Source: Pseudochelatococcus contaminans (lineage in GTDB: Bacteria; Pseudomonadota; Alphaproteobacteria; Rhizobiales; Beijerinckiaceae). From it: a stretch of DNA of 64,000 bases. The DNA lies in NCBI RefSeq assembly GCF_014195635.1, contig NZ_JACICC010000004.1:124001-188000 (forward strand), given 5' to 3'. Made by a program: the position numbers and the translations under genes. Below the pieces are notes generated by a model. The model did no database searches and was not told the DNA's origin. It saw only the letters and a program-made list of their open reading frames with translations. This document shows, piece by piece, positions 37,610-48,102 of the stretch. The number at the start of each line of letters is the position of its first letter. The first letter of the stretch is position 1.

Positions 37610-38224
37610 TTACTGTTTCTTCTGGCCGATGCGCGGCTCGGTGCGATTGGCAAGACGGCGGATATTCTCGCTGTGCCGGTACCACAGGATCGCGCTCAGA
37701 ATGCAATAGAGCAGCGCAACCTTGTGCTGGCCTATTTCCCACAGCACAATCGGTGTGGCCGCGCTCGCCGCCAGTGCCGCGGCGGACGAATAGCGATAGA
37801 GAATGGCCGTCATTCCCCAGATCACCGCGAAAAACAGTGCTGCGACAGGCGCAAGCGCGACCAGACAGCCGATATAGGTCGCGACGCCCTTGCCGCCCCG
37901 GAAGCGCAACCACACCGGAAAGACATGCCCGACGAACGCGCCAAGCGCCGCATAAATCGAGGCATCGACGCCCAGATAAACCTCAGCAACCAAAACGGCG
38001 ACGGCTCCCTTCAGCATATCGCCCAGCAGCGTCGATGCAGCCAGCGCCTTGTTGCCGGTGCGCAGCACGTTGGTAGCGCCGATGTTGCCAGAGCCGATGG
38101 AGCGGATGTCTCCAAGGCCGGCAAAGCGCGTCAGCAACAGGCCGAAGGGAATCGACCCGAACAGGTAGCCGATGAGCAGCGCCACAACACCTTGCGGCCA
38201 GAAGATTGCCAGCAGCTCTGCCAT
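37610..38224 (-). CDS. plsY: Glycerol-3-phosphate acyltransferase PlsY
   Basis: A membrane enzyme of 204 residues that transfers an acyl group from acyl-phosphate to glycerol-3-phosphate, the first step of phospholipid synthesis. The motifs [31 protein letters not shown] and [12 protein letters not shown] are the three conserved PlsY active-site blocks. Several hydrophobic segments fit five membrane helices. It lies 12 bases after the PyrC-like gene and 16 before dprA; pyrB-pyrC-plsY-dprA is a common alphaproteobacterial order. Confidence 0.96.
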   Translation of the reverse strand: MAELLAIFWPQGVVALLIGYLFGSIPFGLLLTRFAGLGDIRSIGSGNIGATNVLRTGNKALAASTLLGDMLKGAVAVLVAEVYLGVDASIYAALGAFVGHVFPVWLRFRGGKGVATYIGCLVALAPVAALFFAVIWGMTAILYRYSSAAALAASAATPIVLWEIGQHKVALLYCILSAILWYRHSENIRRLANRTEPRIGQKKQ

Positions 38225-38236
38225 GGGCGTTCCGTC

Positions 38237-39544
38237 CTACTGCTCGTCGTATTCGTAGATGAGGCGTCCGGCGATGTAGGTCTTCAGGACCTTGCCGGTG
38301 AGACGCGCCTCGTCGAAAGGCGAGTTCTTGCTCTTGGAGTGCAGCTTCATCTTGTCGACGATATAGGGATAGTCGATATCGAGCAGGATGAGATCAGCGG
38401 GCTTGCCCGCCGCCAGCGCACCGCCCGGCTGGCCGATAAGCGATGCCGGATTATGCGACAGCGCCGCCAAAAGACGCGACAGGGTGAGCTGCCCGGTCTG
38501 CACAAGGCGGAGGCCCGCGGACAGCATGGTCTCAAGCCCAAGCGCGCCGTTTTCGGCCTCGGCGAATGGCTGGCGTTTCGTCTCGACATCCTGCGGGTTG
38601 TGATCTGAAACGATGACATCGATCACACCCTCGGCCAGCGCCGCGATCACGGCCTGCCGGTCGACCTCGTCGCGCAGCGGCGGCGACAGGCGCAGGAAGG
38701 TGCGATAGTCGCCGATATCAAGTTCGTTCAGGGTCAGATTGTTGATCGACACGCCGCACGTCACCGGCAGGCCGCTGTTCTTGGCATTGCGGACGATCTC
38801 AACCGAGTCCGCGCAAGAAATCAGCGCGGCGTGATAACGCGCGCCCGTCAGCCGGGCGAGACGGATGTCGCGCTCCAGCATGATGGTTTCGGCTTCACGC
38901 GGAATGCCGTGCAGGCCCAGAAGGCTGGCGCGTGCGCCCTCGTTCATCACGCCTTGCCCGACAAGGTCCGGATCTTCGACGTGGTTGATGACCAGCGCAT
39001 CGAAATCGCGCGCATAGGTCATCGCGCGGCGCAGCACCTGTGCATTCGTCACAGACCGCGTGCCGTCGGTGAAGGCCACCGCTCCGGCCTCACGCAACAG
39101 GCCGATCTCCGTCAGCTCGCGCCCGTTCAGTTGCTTGGTCAGCGCGGCGGCGGGGTGGACATGGACGATAGCCGTATCGCGCGCGCGGCGCAGCACGAAA
39201 TCGACGATGGCAGGTTCATCGATCGGCGGATTGGTTTCCGGCATGCAGACGATGGTGGTGACGCCGCCGGCCGCTGCGGCCTCGCTCGCGGTTTTCAGCG
39301 TCTCGCGATGCTCGGCTCCCGGCTCGCCGACAAAGGCGCGCAGATCCACGAGGCCCGGCGCAAGCACGCTGCCGCCACAGTCGGTTTCCTGCGCGCCCTC
39401 GGGCCCGCTGCCGCTCACGAGATGCGGCCCGACATCGACAATAATGCCCGCACGCACCAGCACGCCGCCACGCCCATCCCGCCCCGTGGCAGGGTCGACG
39501 ATACGGGCATTATGAAACAGATGTGGAGGTGAAAAGGCGCTCAT
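38237..39544 (-). CDS. Dihydroorotase-like protein (PyrC/PyrX pseudoenzyme)
   Basis: The 435-residue sequence has the amidohydrolase fold of class I dihydroorotase and follows pyrB with a four-base overlap. Metal-ligand positions are lost: the usual H-x-H after PGLVDL is R69-A70-F71 ([14 protein letters not shown]), the expected His-x2-His in YHAALISC lacks its second His, and the usual PHHL is INNL (267-270). The late Asp in VSDHNPQD (Asp314) remains. This pattern is known for non-catalytic PyrC-prime/PyrX partners that assemble with aspartate transcarbamoylase. Catalytic dihydroorotase is therefore expected elsewhere in the genome. Confidence 0.9.
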   Translation of the reverse strand: MSAFSPPHLFHNARIVDPATGRDGRGGVLVRAGIIVDVGPHLVSGSGPEGAQETDCGGSVLAPGLVDLRAFVGEPGAEHRETLKTASEAAAAGGVTTIVCMPETNPPIDEPAIVDFVLRRARDTAIVHVHPAAALTKQLNGRELTEIGLLREAGAVAFTDGTRSVTNAQVLRRAMTYARDFDALVINHVEDPDLVGQGVMNEGARASLLGLHGIPREAETIMLERDIRLARLTGARYHAALISCADSVEIVRNAKNSGLPVTCGVSINNLTLNELDIGDYRTFLRLSPPLRDEVDRQAVIAALAEGVIDVIVSDHNPQDVETKRQPFAEAENGALGLETMLSAGLRLVQTGQLTLSRLLAALSHNPASLIGQPGGALAAGKPADLILLDIDYPYIVDKMKLHSKSKNSPFDEARLTGKVLKTYIAGRLIYEYDEQ

Positions 39545-40515
39545 TTCGACCCCCGATTCGGTGAATGCTGCGCTTCCGGCAGGTGCTGGGCCAGAGCTTC
39601 GAGTACGGCCATGCGCACGGCCACGCCCATTTCCACCTGCTCCCGGATGAGCGACTGCGCGCCATCCGCGACCGACGACGATATCTCGACGCCCCGGTTC
39701 ATCGGGCCGGGATGCATGACGAGCGCATCGGGCTTTGCAAAGCCGAGCTTTTCTTCATCCAGGCCGTAGAAGCGGAAATATTCTTTCACAGATGGCACGA
39801 AAGAACCGTTCATGCGCTCGCGCTGAAGCCGCAACATCATAACGATATCAGCGTCTTCCAGGCCTTTCCTCATGTCGGTAAAGGTCTCGACGCCGAACTG
39901 GTCGATGCCCGCCGGCAGCAACGTGGATGGCCCAACGCAACGCACCCGCGCACCCAAAGCCTGCAACAGGATGATGTTGGAGCGCGCCACGCGCGAATGC
40001 AGCACGTCGCCGCAGATAGCGACCGTCAGCCCCTCGATCCGCCCCTTGTTGCGGCGGATGGTGAGCGCATCCAGCAGCGCCTGCGTAGGGTGCTCGTGCG
40101 CGCCGTCACCGGCGTTGATGACCGAGCAATCCACCTTGCGCGCCAGCAGATGCACCGCCCCCGCAGCATGGTGGCGGACGACGATAATGTCCGGATGCAT
40201 GGCATTGAGCGTCATGGCCGTGTCGATCAGCGTCTCGCCCTTTTTCACGGACGAGGACGACACCGACATGTTCATAACGTCAGCGCCAAGCCGCTTGCCC
40301 GCCAGTTCGAACGACGACTGGGTACGGGTGGACGGCTCGAAAAACAGATTGATCTGCGTGCGGCCTCGCAGGGTCGCGCGCTTCTTTTCCACCTGACGGC
40401 TGACCTCGACGGCCTTGTCGGCAAGCTCAAGCAGCGCCTCAATATCCGGGCGCGAGAGACCCTCTATCCCGAGCAGATGCCGGTGAGGAAACAGGGGGGT
40501 GTGTTGATCGCTCAT
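39541..40515 (-). CDS. pyrB: Aspartate carbamoyltransferase catalytic subunit
   Basis: Makes carbamoyl-aspartate from carbamoyl phosphate and aspartate. The carbamoyl-phosphate loop [13 protein letters not shown] has S-T-R-T at residues 62-65, followed by [25 protein letters not shown] and [12 protein letters not shown]. The ATG at 40515 ([10 protein letters not shown]) gives 324 residues; a frame back to 40662 adds non-family sequence. The last four bases overlap the PyrC-like gene. No pyrI regulatory subunit is present, consistent with a PyrB-PyrX type complex. Confidence 0.96.
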   Translation of the reverse strand: MSDQHTPLFPHRHLLGIEGLSRPDIEALLELADKAVEVSRQVEKKRATLRGRTQINLFFEPSTRTQSSFELAGKRLGADVMNMSVSSSSVKKGETLIDTAMTLNAMHPDIIVVRHHAAGAVHLLARKVDCSVINAGDGAHEHPTQALLDALTIRRNKGRIEGLTVAICGDVLHSRVARSNIILLQALGARVRCVGPSTLLPAGIDQFGVETFTDMRKGLEDADIVMMLRLQRERMNGSFVPSVKEYFRFYGLDEEKLGFAKPDALVMHPGPMNRGVEISSSVADGAQSLIREQVEMGVAVRMAVLEALAQHLPEAQHSPNRGSK

Positions 40516-40692
40516 TCTGAAAGCACCCCTATAGAGGATTCTGCCGCACTTGGAAATCGCCCGGCGGGGCAGCGCAGCCCTGACCGTGCATTTTTTGGGG
40601 GATGATCCGCCCACGCTTATGGAATCGGCAAGCCAGCCATCGATAATAATCCCTAATATCAAAATGATATTGGATATATTTCATAATCTGGC

Positions 40693-43650
40693 TTAGTGAG
40701 CGCCTGTCCCCAGAATCCTTTCATAAACGGCGCGCACACGCGCGCGCGTTTCATCGAGGTGCAGTGCCAGCACCTTGGCATCCGGCGTGCCCACGGCATT
40801 CGCAATACGGGTGACGACGGCGGGCGGTACGGTTTCAATATCGAACGGCCCGTCTACCGTCAGGCGCTGCCACTGAAACACGTCCGACAACAAACGATAG
40901 CCAGCTCGAAGCGTCTCCGCGTCCTCAGGCGGGACCAGCCCCAGCGATCCGGCCAGATCGAAAACACGCGCCGTGCCAGCTTCTTCGGTTAATGCAGGGT
41001 ATTCAAATGCGTGCGCAAGCACCAGATATTGCGCAATAAATTCAAGATCGAACAGGCCACCGCGCGTCAGCTTCAGATCCCAGGCGTCCGCTGGGCCTTT
41101 TTCCGTTTCGATGAGCGTGCGCATATCGGCCACCGCCTTGGCCAACGCGGGAGAATCGCGTTTTTGGCTGAGCACTTCGCGGATGGCCGCGCTCGCTTCT
41201 CGCGCCAGGCCGGCATCGCCGGCGATGACTTTGGCCCGGGTCAAGGCCATGTATTCCCAGATTTCGGCATTGCTGACGTAATAATCGACAAAGCCCCGGA
41301 ATTGCGTCGCCAACGGCCCCTGACTGCCGGATGGCCGCAGCCGCATATCCACCTCGTAAAGCCTGCCGCGCCGCGTGGGGACCGTGAGCGCGCTGACCAG
41401 CCGCTGGGTCAGCCGGGCGTGGTAAACCACGGCATCCAGCGGTCGGCGGCCATCGCTGCGGCCATTGTCGGAATCGAAGTCGTACAGCACGACGAGATCG
41501 AGATCGGACGACGCCGTCATCTCCTGAGCACCGAGACGGCCCAGCCCCAGCACAACCATCCGCCCGCCCGGTACCTCCCCATGCTCCTCGGCGAACGCGC
41601 GCTTGACGTTATCGAGCGTGACGCCGATCAATGCGCCAGCGACGGCAGAGTAAGACTGTCCGGCTTTTTCCGGGCCGATGATACCGGAAATGAGCCGGGC
41701 GCCGGTGAGGAACGTTTCCTGCCGCGCGGCATCGCGGGCTTTGTCGAGAAACACCTCGAAAGCGCCCGCCTCCGTTTCCTGCGGGCTTACAGCCACAAGG
41801 GCACGTATGCGGCCACCGACCGTCCGCTCATCCACAGAAGCCGAGAAAAACGCCGGGTCGATCACCGCATCGAGCACGTGCGGGCTTTGCGCCACCATAT
41901 CCGTCAGGCGCGGCGCAGAGCCGAGCAGATCGGCAAACAGAGCCAGTAACTTGTCGTTGGACCGCAGAATGGACAGCAGTTCCACCACCGCCGGTATCCG
42001 GGTGAATGCCTCGTCCAGCGCCGCCAGCGCGGCATCGGGCGCAGCGGTGCGGCCTAGCGCGGACAGGAGCGCGGGAACGATTTCCGTCAACACCTCGCGG
42101 GCGCGGGCGCTGGTGAACGCCTTGCGGCGGCCGAAGTGCCAGCCGCGCACGGTTTCGGCCACCCGCGCGGGATCACGGAATCCCAGACGCTGCAACGTCT
42201 GCAACGTCTCGGGATCGTCGCCGGAGCCGGTGAAGACGAGGCTGCCAGCGTCTGCCGCAAGTTCCGGGGCCTCCTCGAACAACAGGGCGTAATGCTCCTG
42301 CACGATCCCGGCCTGACGCGTCAGCTCCGCCGCGAAAGCGTCGAGCGTCGGGAAGCCGCAGAAGTGCGCGAAGCGCTCCAGCTCTCCCGCTTCCGTGGGC
42401 AGACGCTGGGTTTGCTCGTCCGCGACCATTTGCAGGCGGTGTTCGATGGTGCGCAGGAAAATGTAGGCTTTGGTCAGATCGTCGCGGGCCTGATCGGTAA
42501 TCCAGCCGTCTTCCACGAGCGCCACCAGCATATCGAGCGTGCGCCGTCCGCGCAGGGAGGGCCGCCTACCACCGAAGACAAGCTGCTGCGTCTGGACGAA
42601 AAACTCGATTTCGCGAATGCCGCCGCGCCCCAGCTTGATGTCGTGCCCGGCAACGGCAATCTCGCTATGGCCGCGCACGGCGTGGATCTGCCGCTTCATC
42701 GCATGGATGTCGGCGATGGTGGCGAAATCGAAATACTTCCGCCAAATGAACGGCTTGAGGTCGGACAGAAACTGTTCTGCCAGCACAATATCGCCAGCGA
42801 TGGGCCGCGCCTTGATGAAGGCGGCGCGTTCCCAGTTCTGGCCCACGGTCTCGTAATAGGAAAAGGCGGTTGGCAGCGCCACGGCGGGAGCGGTGGACCC
42901 TGGATCGGGGCGCAAACGCAGGTCCACGCGGAACACGTAGCCGTCGCCAGTGCGCTCCTGCAGGACTTTCACCAGTTCGCGGGCCAGCTTGACGAAAAAG
43001 GCGGGCGGCGCATCCCGGCCCGTGACCGGGGCTTCCGGATCATAGAACAGCACGATGTCGATGTCGCTGGAGTAATTCAGCTCTTTCGCCCCATGCTTGC
43101 CAAGCGCCAGCACAACGAGGCCGGAACCTATCTCGGGATCCACCGGGTCCGGCGGGTTGAAGCGTCCCGCAGCAACGGCACGCAGCAGGATGAAACGCAC
43201 CGCGCTCTTCACCGCTGCATCGGCGAAAGCGGAGAGCGCTTCGATCACGGCGCGTAACGGCCACACGCCGCCCAGATCGGCCAACGCCACCAGCAATGCG
43301 TGCTCCGCCCGCGCCTGCCGCAAACGGCGCATGAATACGTCGGTGTCGGTCTCTTCCGCTGCTTGCGCCACGTCGCGCAGAATACGGGCGCGGCTTTCGC
43401 CGACATCGGACGCCAGCAACCGCGCCAGCCGCGCGCCGTCATTGACCGCCAGCCGCCACAGAAACGGCGAATGCTCCGACAGACCCGCGACCAGCCTTTG
43501 CACGACAGGTGGCCACGCATCGCTGCCATCTATCGCGCCGAGTTCGGCGAGAGCGCGGCTCTCGTCCGCCAGCACGGGCCCCGTGGCGATTCGCGCGATC
43601 AGGGGTTGCAACTCTTCAGGCGGCGTTCCGGATGGCGCGATGTCTGTCAC
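40693..43650 (-). CDS. glnE: Bifunctional glutamine synthetase adenylyltransferase/deadenylase
   Basis: Controls glutamine synthetase by adding or removing AMP under PII control. Two nucleotidyltransferase domains are present: KELNYSSDIDIVLFYDPEAP in the N-terminal half (deadenylylation) and QEMTASSDLDLVVLYDFDSD in the C-terminal half (adenylylation), each with a D-x-D metal motif. Flanking blocks GRGGIREIEFFVQTQQL and LKLTRGGLFDLEFIAQYL are the paired family signatures. At 985 residues it is full length. It is downstream of the two-component pair on the same strand, 48 bases from the kinase. Confidence 0.96.
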   Translation of the reverse strand: MTDIAPSGTPPEELQPLIARIATGPVLADESRALAELGAIDGSDAWPPVVQRLVAGLSEHSPFLWRLAVNDGARLARLLASDVGESRARILRDVAQAAEETDTDVFMRRLRQARAEHALLVALADLGGVWPLRAVIEALSAFADAAVKSAVRFILLRAVAAGRFNPPDPVDPEIGSGLVVLALGKHGAKELNYSSDIDIVLFYDPEAPVTGRDAPPAFFVKLARELVKVLQERTGDGYVFRVDLRLRPDPGSTAPAVALPTAFSYYETVGQNWERAAFIKARPIAGDIVLAEQFLSDLKPFIWRKYFDFATIADIHAMKRQIHAVRGHSEIAVAGHDIKLGRGGIREIEFFVQTQQLVFGGRRPSLRGRRTLDMLVALVEDGWITDQARDDLTKAYIFLRTIEHRLQMVADEQTQRLPTEAGELERFAHFCGFPTLDAFAAELTRQAGIVQEHYALLFEEAPELAADAGSLVFTGSGDDPETLQTLQRLGFRDPARVAETVRGWHFGRRKAFTSARAREVLTEIVPALLSALGRTAAPDAALAALDEAFTRIPAVVELLSILRSNDKLLALFADLLGSAPRLTDMVAQSPHVLDAVIDPAFFSASVDERTVGGRIRALVAVSPQETEAGAFEVFLDKARDAARQETFLTGARLISGIIGPEKAGQSYSAVAGALIGVTLDNVKRAFAEEHGEVPGGRMVVLGLGRLGAQEMTASSDLDLVVLYDFDSDNGRSDGRRPLDAVVYHARLTQRLVSALTVPTRRGRLYEVDMRLRPSGSQGPLATQFRGFVDYYVSNAEIWEYMALTRAKVIAGDAGLAREASAAIREVLSQKRDSPALAKAVADMRTLIETEKGPADAWDLKLTRGGLFDLEFIAQYLVLAHAFEYPALTEEAGTARVFDLAGSLGLVPPEDAETLRAGYRLLSDVFQWQRLTVDGPFDIETVPPAVVTRIANAVGTPDAKVLALHLDETRARVRAVYERILGTGAH

Positions 43651-43698
43651 GATATGGGCTCTGGCTGCATGCGCGCTTTCACGGAAACAGGAAGCGCG

Positions 43699-45159
43699 TC
43701 AGGACGATTGGGCCGCCTGCCCCGATGCAGACGGCGGCGTGATCGTGTCAGAAAGCGGGGCCAGCGGCAAGGCGAACGCCACACGCAATCCGGGTGCGTT
43801 GTCGCCGAGCGTGAGGCGGCCGTCGTGCATGCGCGTTACGGCCGCAACGAGGCTCAGGCCCAGCCCGAAGCCGGGGCTGGTGCGCGACGATTCAAGCCGC
43901 GTGAAGCGTTCCAGAACCTGCTCGCGCGCTGCCTCCGGAATACCGGGACCGTGGTCCGCCACCTCAACCACGGCCATGTCGCGGCCATCCGCCGTGCGCT
44001 GGCGGCCGGCGCTGATGACGATGGGGGCAGCGTTCGTGCCCTCGGCCGCGCCATATTTGATGGCGTTGTCGAGGAGATTGGCCAGCGCCTGCCCGGCAAG
44101 TTCGCGGCTGCCGGCAACCGGTAACGACAGGCCGGGGTCGATTTCCACCACCACAGGCGTCAGCGACTCCTCGGCCACGGCCTCGTAAAGTTCGGCAACA
44201 GAGCGGGCGGTTTCGGCTAGATCGAAGGTCGCGCCGCTGGATGGCGTGTTGCCTGCCTCAAGACGCGCGATGGTCAGCAGCGCGTTGAACACACTGATAA
44301 GGTTGTCGGATTCCTCGATGGTATCCTCAAGCGCGTGGGCATATTCCTCATCGGTGCGGGCGTTGCGCAGCGCCTCCTCCGCGCGGTTGCGCAGGCGCGT
44401 CAGCGGCGTCTTGAGGTCGTGGGCGATGTTGTCCGACACCTCCTTCATGCCGTTCATCAACTCATTGATGCGGTCGAGCATGGCGTTGAGGTTCAGGGCC
44501 AGCCGGTCAAGCTCGTCGCCATTGCCCGACACGGCCAGACGCCCGCCCAGATTGCCGGCCATGATGGTGCGGGTTGTTTCCGTCATGCCGTCGACGCGCT
44601 TGAGCACCCGGCTCATGACGAACCAGCCGCCGATGCAGGCCAGCACCGTGACGAGGCCCAGCGACAGCAGCAACGCCTCGCGGATCACCTCATTCAACCG
44701 TTCGCGCTCGGCCAGATCGCGCCCCACCAGCATGCGGAACCCGCCAGGCAGAATGAAGACATGCGCCATGGCCTCGCGCGAGCGCGGCCCGGTTTCATCT
44801 TCAGGGCTATAGAAGGTTTCATGCACGCCGGGACGGTCGAGAATGTCCAAAGGCACCGAATCGACGTTGCCGGCGAGATATTCTCCGGCGAACGTCGTCA
44901 CCAGATAAAGCGATGCCCCCGGCTCGCGGGTACGTCTGTCGATGATGGAGACGAGCCGCCGGATGCCGCCGACGCGGTATTGTTCCGAAAGGCCGCGGAT
45001 TTCCGCTTCAAGGGTGTCGCGAATCTGGCTGTCCATCACCTGACGCGTGTTCCAGCCCACGTAGCCGATGACGAAACCGGCGAAGAGCACGAACAGCAGC
45101 AGGTAGATGGCTTGCAGCTTGAATCCCGTGCTGCGGAATAACTTACCGAGCGCCGTCAC
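43699..45159 (-). CDS. HAMP-containing sensor histidine kinase
   Basis: Inner-membrane kinase of 486 residues with two membrane helices (about 14-35 and 180-200) around a periplasmic sensor. HAMP is followed by the H-box SDNIAHDLKTPLTRLRNRAE. The ATP-binding motifs are intact: NLLDNAIKYG, VADHGPGIP and GFGLGLSLV. It overlaps its response-regulator gene by 17 bases and lies between degP and glnE, an arrangement conserved in many Hyphomicrobiales. An envelope-stress signal is plausible because degP is upstream, but this is inference. Confidence 0.93.
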   Translation of the reverse strand: MTALGKLFRSTGFKLQAIYLLLFVLFAGFVIGYVGWNTRQVMDSQIRDTLEAEIRGLSEQYRVGGIRRLVSIIDRRTREPGASLYLVTTFAGEYLAGNVDSVPLDILDRPGVHETFYSPEDETGPRSREAMAHVFILPGGFRMLVGRDLAERERLNEVIREALLLSLGLVTVLACIGGWFVMSRVLKRVDGMTETTRTIMAGNLGGRLAVSGNGDELDRLALNLNAMLDRINELMNGMKEVSDNIAHDLKTPLTRLRNRAEEALRNARTDEEYAHALEDTIEESDNLISVFNALLTIARLEAGNTPSSGATFDLAETARSVAELYEAVAEESLTPVVVEIDPGLSLPVAGSRELAGQALANLLDNAIKYGAAEGTNAAPIVISAGRQRTADGRDMAVVEVADHGPGIPEAAREQVLERFTRLESSRTSPGFGLGLSLVAAVTRMHDGRLTLGDNAPGLRVAFALPLAPLSDTITPPSASGQAAQSS

Positions 45160-45832
45160 GGATCATGTATCCCGCGCCGCGAACGGTATGGATCAACGGG
45201 GTGGCGTGGCCCTTGTCGATCTTGGAGCGCAGGCGTGACACGTGCACGTCGATGACGTTGGTCTGCGGATCGAAGTGATAATCCCAGACGTTTTCCAGCA
45301 GCATGGTGCGCGTCACCACCTGCCCGGCGTTGCGCATCAGATATTCCAGCAGCCGGAATTCACGCGGCTGAAGCACGATTTCCTCGCCCGCGCGGGTGAC
45401 GTTGTGGGAGAGCCGGTCGAGTTCAAGATCGCCGACGCGATATGACGTGGCTTCGCCTGTCGGCCCGGCGCGGCGGCGGGCCAAGGCTTCGACGCGGGCC
45501 AATAGCTCGGAAAAAGCATAGGGCTTGGCCAGATAGTCGTCACCCCCGGCGCGCAGGCCCTTCACCCGGTCATCGACCTGCCCGAGCGCCGACAGGATCA
45601 AGACGGGCGTGTCGATCTTCTGCTCGCGCAGGGAGCGGATGACGGACAGGCCGTCGAGCTTGGGCAGCATGCGATCCACCACCAGCACATCGTAGTTGCC
45701 CTCGCTGGCCAGCGCATAGCCTTCCAGCCCGTCCGGCGCGTGGTCCGCAAGGTGGCCGGCCTCTTTCAGGGCCTTGGTGATGTAGCCGGCGGCGTCCAGA
45801 TCGTCTTCAATGACAAGGATTCTCATGGGCAT
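45143..45832 (-). CDS. OmpR-family response regulator
   Basis: Receiver domain with the acidic pair VIEDDLDAA, phospho-acceptor Asp53 (LVVDRMLPKLDG) and Lys in LAKPYAFSEL, followed by an OmpR/PhoB winged helix with FRLLEYLMRNAGQVVTRTMLLENVW and VDVHVSRLRSKID. Three Mets are possible; the one at 45832 is eight bases from the GGGAGG at about 45841-45847 (minus strand), so I chose it. The gene is cotranscribed with the kinase. An intrinsic terminator separates it from degP. Confidence 0.93.
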   Translation of the reverse strand: MPMRILVIEDDLDAAGYITKALKEAGHLADHAPDGLEGYALASEGNYDVLVVDRMLPKLDGLSVIRSLREQKIDTPVLILSALGQVDDRVKGLRAGGDDYLAKPYAFSELLARVEALARRRAGPTGEATSYRVGDLELDRLSHNVTRAGEEIVLQPREFRLLEYLMRNAGQVVTRTMLLENVWDYHFDPQTNVIDVHVSRLRSKIDKGHATPLIHTVRGAGYMIRDGAR

Positions 45833-45852
45833 GAGCATAGCCTCCCTTGCGC

Positions 45853-45898
45853 CAAAGAAAAGCGGCTGCGTCCACTCCGCAGAGCATGACGCAGCCGC
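45853..45898 (-). terminator. Intrinsic terminator after degP
   Basis: On the minus strand GCGGCTGCGTC (arm at 45888-45898) and GACGCAGCCGC (45862-45872) form an 11-bp stem followed by TTTTCTTT. It closes the degP transcript before the two-component operon. Confidence 0.9.
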
Positions 45899-45929
45899 GA
45901 CACGGGCTATCGACGTTTAACGACGCCGC

Positions 45930-47480
45930 TTATTCGCCAACGGGCAGCGCGATGAAGCGGGTGCCTTCTTGCGACTGAACGCGGAACAGAACGGCGCGCT
46001 TGCCATCCTTGCGCACGGCCTCGACAGCCTTGCGCACGTCGCCGGGGTTCTCGACCTTCTGGCCGGACACTTCGAGGATCACGTCGCCGGTGCGGAAACC
46101 GCGCTCCTCAGCCGCGCTCTCAGGCTCGACGCCGACAACCACGACACCTTCCTGCCCTGCACCACCGACACTGCCGGAAGGTGCGAGCCGAAGACCGAGG
46201 CTGCCGCCTTCGCGCTGATCAGCGGACTTGGCCCCGCCCTCATCGCCGGGCAGTTCGGTGAGCTGCACGTCAACGGTGCGCTCCTTGCCGTCACGCCATA
46301 CCTGCAACTTTACCGTGGTGTCAGGGTTGAAGCCCGCGATCTCACGCGACAGCTCGCGCGCATCCTTCACAGCCTTGCCGTTGACGGCGGTGATGGCATC
46401 GCCCGTCTTGACGCCGGCCTTGTCGGCAGGGCTGTCATTTTCCACGCGGGCAACGATGGCGCCTTCCGCCTTCGGCAGCCCGATGCTGGAAGCGATGTCC
46501 TCGGTCACCGGCTGGATCTGCACGCCGAGGAAGCCACGCCGCACGGTGCCGTGATCGCGGATTTCGCTCACGACCTTCTGCACGGTCTCTGCCGGGATGG
46601 CGAAGGCGATGCCGACGCTGCCGCCGGAGGGCGACGCGATGGCGGTGTTCACGCCCACGACATTGCCGGCGAGGTCGAACGCGGGACCACCGGAGTTGCC
46701 CTTGTTGACCGAGGCGTCGATCTGCAGGAAGTCATCATAAGGGCCGGCGCCAATGTCACGGCCACGGGCCGAGACGATACCAGCCGTGACGGTGCCACCC
46801 AGACCGAACGGATTGCCAACGGCCAGAACCCAGTCACCCACGCGCGGCAGAGCCTCGCCGAAGGACACGAACGGGAACGGACCCTTCTCATCGACCTTCA
46901 GCAGCGCGATATCGGTGCGCGGATCGGTGCCAATCACCTTGGCGGTAAAGGACTTGCCGTCATCCGTGCGGACTTCGACCTCGGAGCTTTTGTCGACGAC
47001 GTGGTTGTTGGTGACGATATAGCCATCTTCAGAGATGAAGAAGCCGGAACCCTGAGCCTCACCGAAGCGGCGGGGACCACCGCGACGCTCGGGGCGGCCC
47101 GGACGGCCAGGCTGCGCTTCCTGATCCGGCGAACCGAAGCGGCGGAAGAATTCCTCGAACGGGCTGCCGGGCGGGAAGCCGAACTGCTCCAGCGGCGAAC
47201 GCTGCTGATCGGCCTGATCCACGGGGATCTTGACGCGCACGGATACCACGGCAGGCTTCACCTTGTCGACGAGATCGGCGAACGACGTCTGGCCGGGCAC
47301 GACGACCGGCGTTGCCGGAGATGTCGTCAGGTTCTGGGCGATGGCGGCTGCGGGCGGATTAAAGGCGAAATTGGCCAGCGTGCCGGTGCCGGCGAGCGCC
47401 GCAAGCGCGACCGCGCCCAGCAGCATCGAGCGAACGCGGGGGCGACGAGCGGTGGAATGCGTGGTGTTGTTATCGGGCAT
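45930..47480 (-). CDS. degP: DegP/HtrA-type periplasmic serine protease (Do family)
   Basis: A 516-residue periplasmic protease-chaperone. A signal-like N-terminus (RSMLLGAVALAALAGTGTLA) is followed by the trypsin-like domain with His160 (VTNNHVV), Asp190 (RTDIALL) and Ser263 (GNSGGPAF), then two PDZ domains (from about residues 290 and 405). The loop after residue 90 contains a Gly/Pro/Arg-rich insert. The ATG at 47480 has AGGAGAG five bases upstream; codons back to 47558 lie outside the protein family. It stands between the ccm operon and the two-component genes. Confidence 0.95.
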   Translation of the reverse strand: MPDNNTTHSTARRPRVRSMLLGAVALAALAGTGTLANFAFNPPAAAIAQNLTTSPATPVVVPGQTSFADLVDKVKPAVVSVRVKIPVDQADQQRSPLEQFGFPPGSPFEEFFRRFGSPDQEAQPGRPGRPERRGGPRRFGEAQGSGFFISEDGYIVTNNHVVDKSSEVEVRTDDGKSFTAKVIGTDPRTDIALLKVDEKGPFPFVSFGEALPRVGDWVLAVGNPFGLGGTVTAGIVSARGRDIGAGPYDDFLQIDASVNKGNSGGPAFDLAGNVVGVNTAIASPSGGSVGIAFAIPAETVQKVVSEIRDHGTVRRGFLGVQIQPVTEDIASSIGLPKAEGAIVARVENDSPADKAGVKTGDAITAVNGKAVKDARELSREIAGFNPDTTVKLQVWRDGKERTVDVQLTELPGDEGGAKSADQREGGSLGLRLAPSGSVGGAGQEGVVVVGVEPESAAEERGFRTGDVILEVSGQKVENPGDVRKAVEAVRKDGKRAVLFRVQSQEGTRFIALPVGE

Positions 47481-47616
47481 CAATCTCTCCTGATAAACGG
47501 TTCGGGCGGGTCTTTCCATCCGGACGGACAGTGTGTTTCCCGCTGCGTTGGGGATCAATATGGAGATGCGACCCTTACGAGGCCATCAACACGGAATGAA
47601 AAATCGGTAAGGTATT

Positions 47617-48102
47617 TTATTTTTCAGCTTCGTCCCGCAACATGTCGTCAAGCTGCTTTTTCTCCTGCGGTGTCAGCGGTGGCGGCCCCGCGCCCTGCCC
47701 CCGCATAGCCGACCGGAGCACGAACAATCCGCCGGCGATGAGGATTGCCAGCGGCGCAAGCCACAGCAACAGGGTATGCGGACCGAAGACCGGCCGCAAG
47801 CGCACGAACTCGCCATAGCGGGCCGCAATATGGTCCACGACCTGCGCATTGGTGTCGCCCGCCACGAGCCGCTCGCGCACGAGTTGCCGTAGGTCGCGCG
47901 CAAGCGGCGCATCGGAATCGTCGATCGACTCGTTCTGGCAAACGAGGCACCGTAGCTCCATCGAGATGGCGCGCGCGCGGCTTTCCAACGCCGCATCCGG
48001 CAGCGCCTCGCCGGGCTGTACGGCAGCGGCAGGAATGGCCGAGATCCACGCGGCAAGACACCATACAGCCGTGAACCGGAAAAGATTCGCCAAGCACATC
48101 AC
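47617..48102 (-). CDS. ccmH: Cytochrome c maturation protein CcmH/CycL
   Basis: Membrane-anchored thiol oxidoreductase that reduces apocytochrome c CxxCH before haem attachment. The redox motif LRCLVCQNESI has Cys52 and Cys55. A signal anchor is at residues 5-25 and a C-terminal helix, LLLWLAPLAILIAGGLFVL, completes the usual layout (161 residues). Its start overlaps ccmF by four bases. It is the last gene of ccmI-ccmE-ccmF-ccmH. Confidence 0.95.
   Translation of the reverse strand: MMCLANLFRFTAVWCLAAWISAIPAAAVQPGEALPDAALESRARAISMELRCLVCQNESIDDSDAPLARDLRQLVRERLVAGDTNAQVVDHIAARYGEFVRLRPVFGPHTLLLWLAPLAILIAGGLFVLRSAMRGQGAGPPPLTPQEKKQLDDMLRDEAEK

Noticed and set aside
45969-47708. 579-codon open frame on the plus strand opposite degP
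   Set aside because: It is antisense to a complete DegP with catalytic triad and PDZ domains; its sequence has the Arg/His/Ala bias of a mirror frame in GC-rich DNA.
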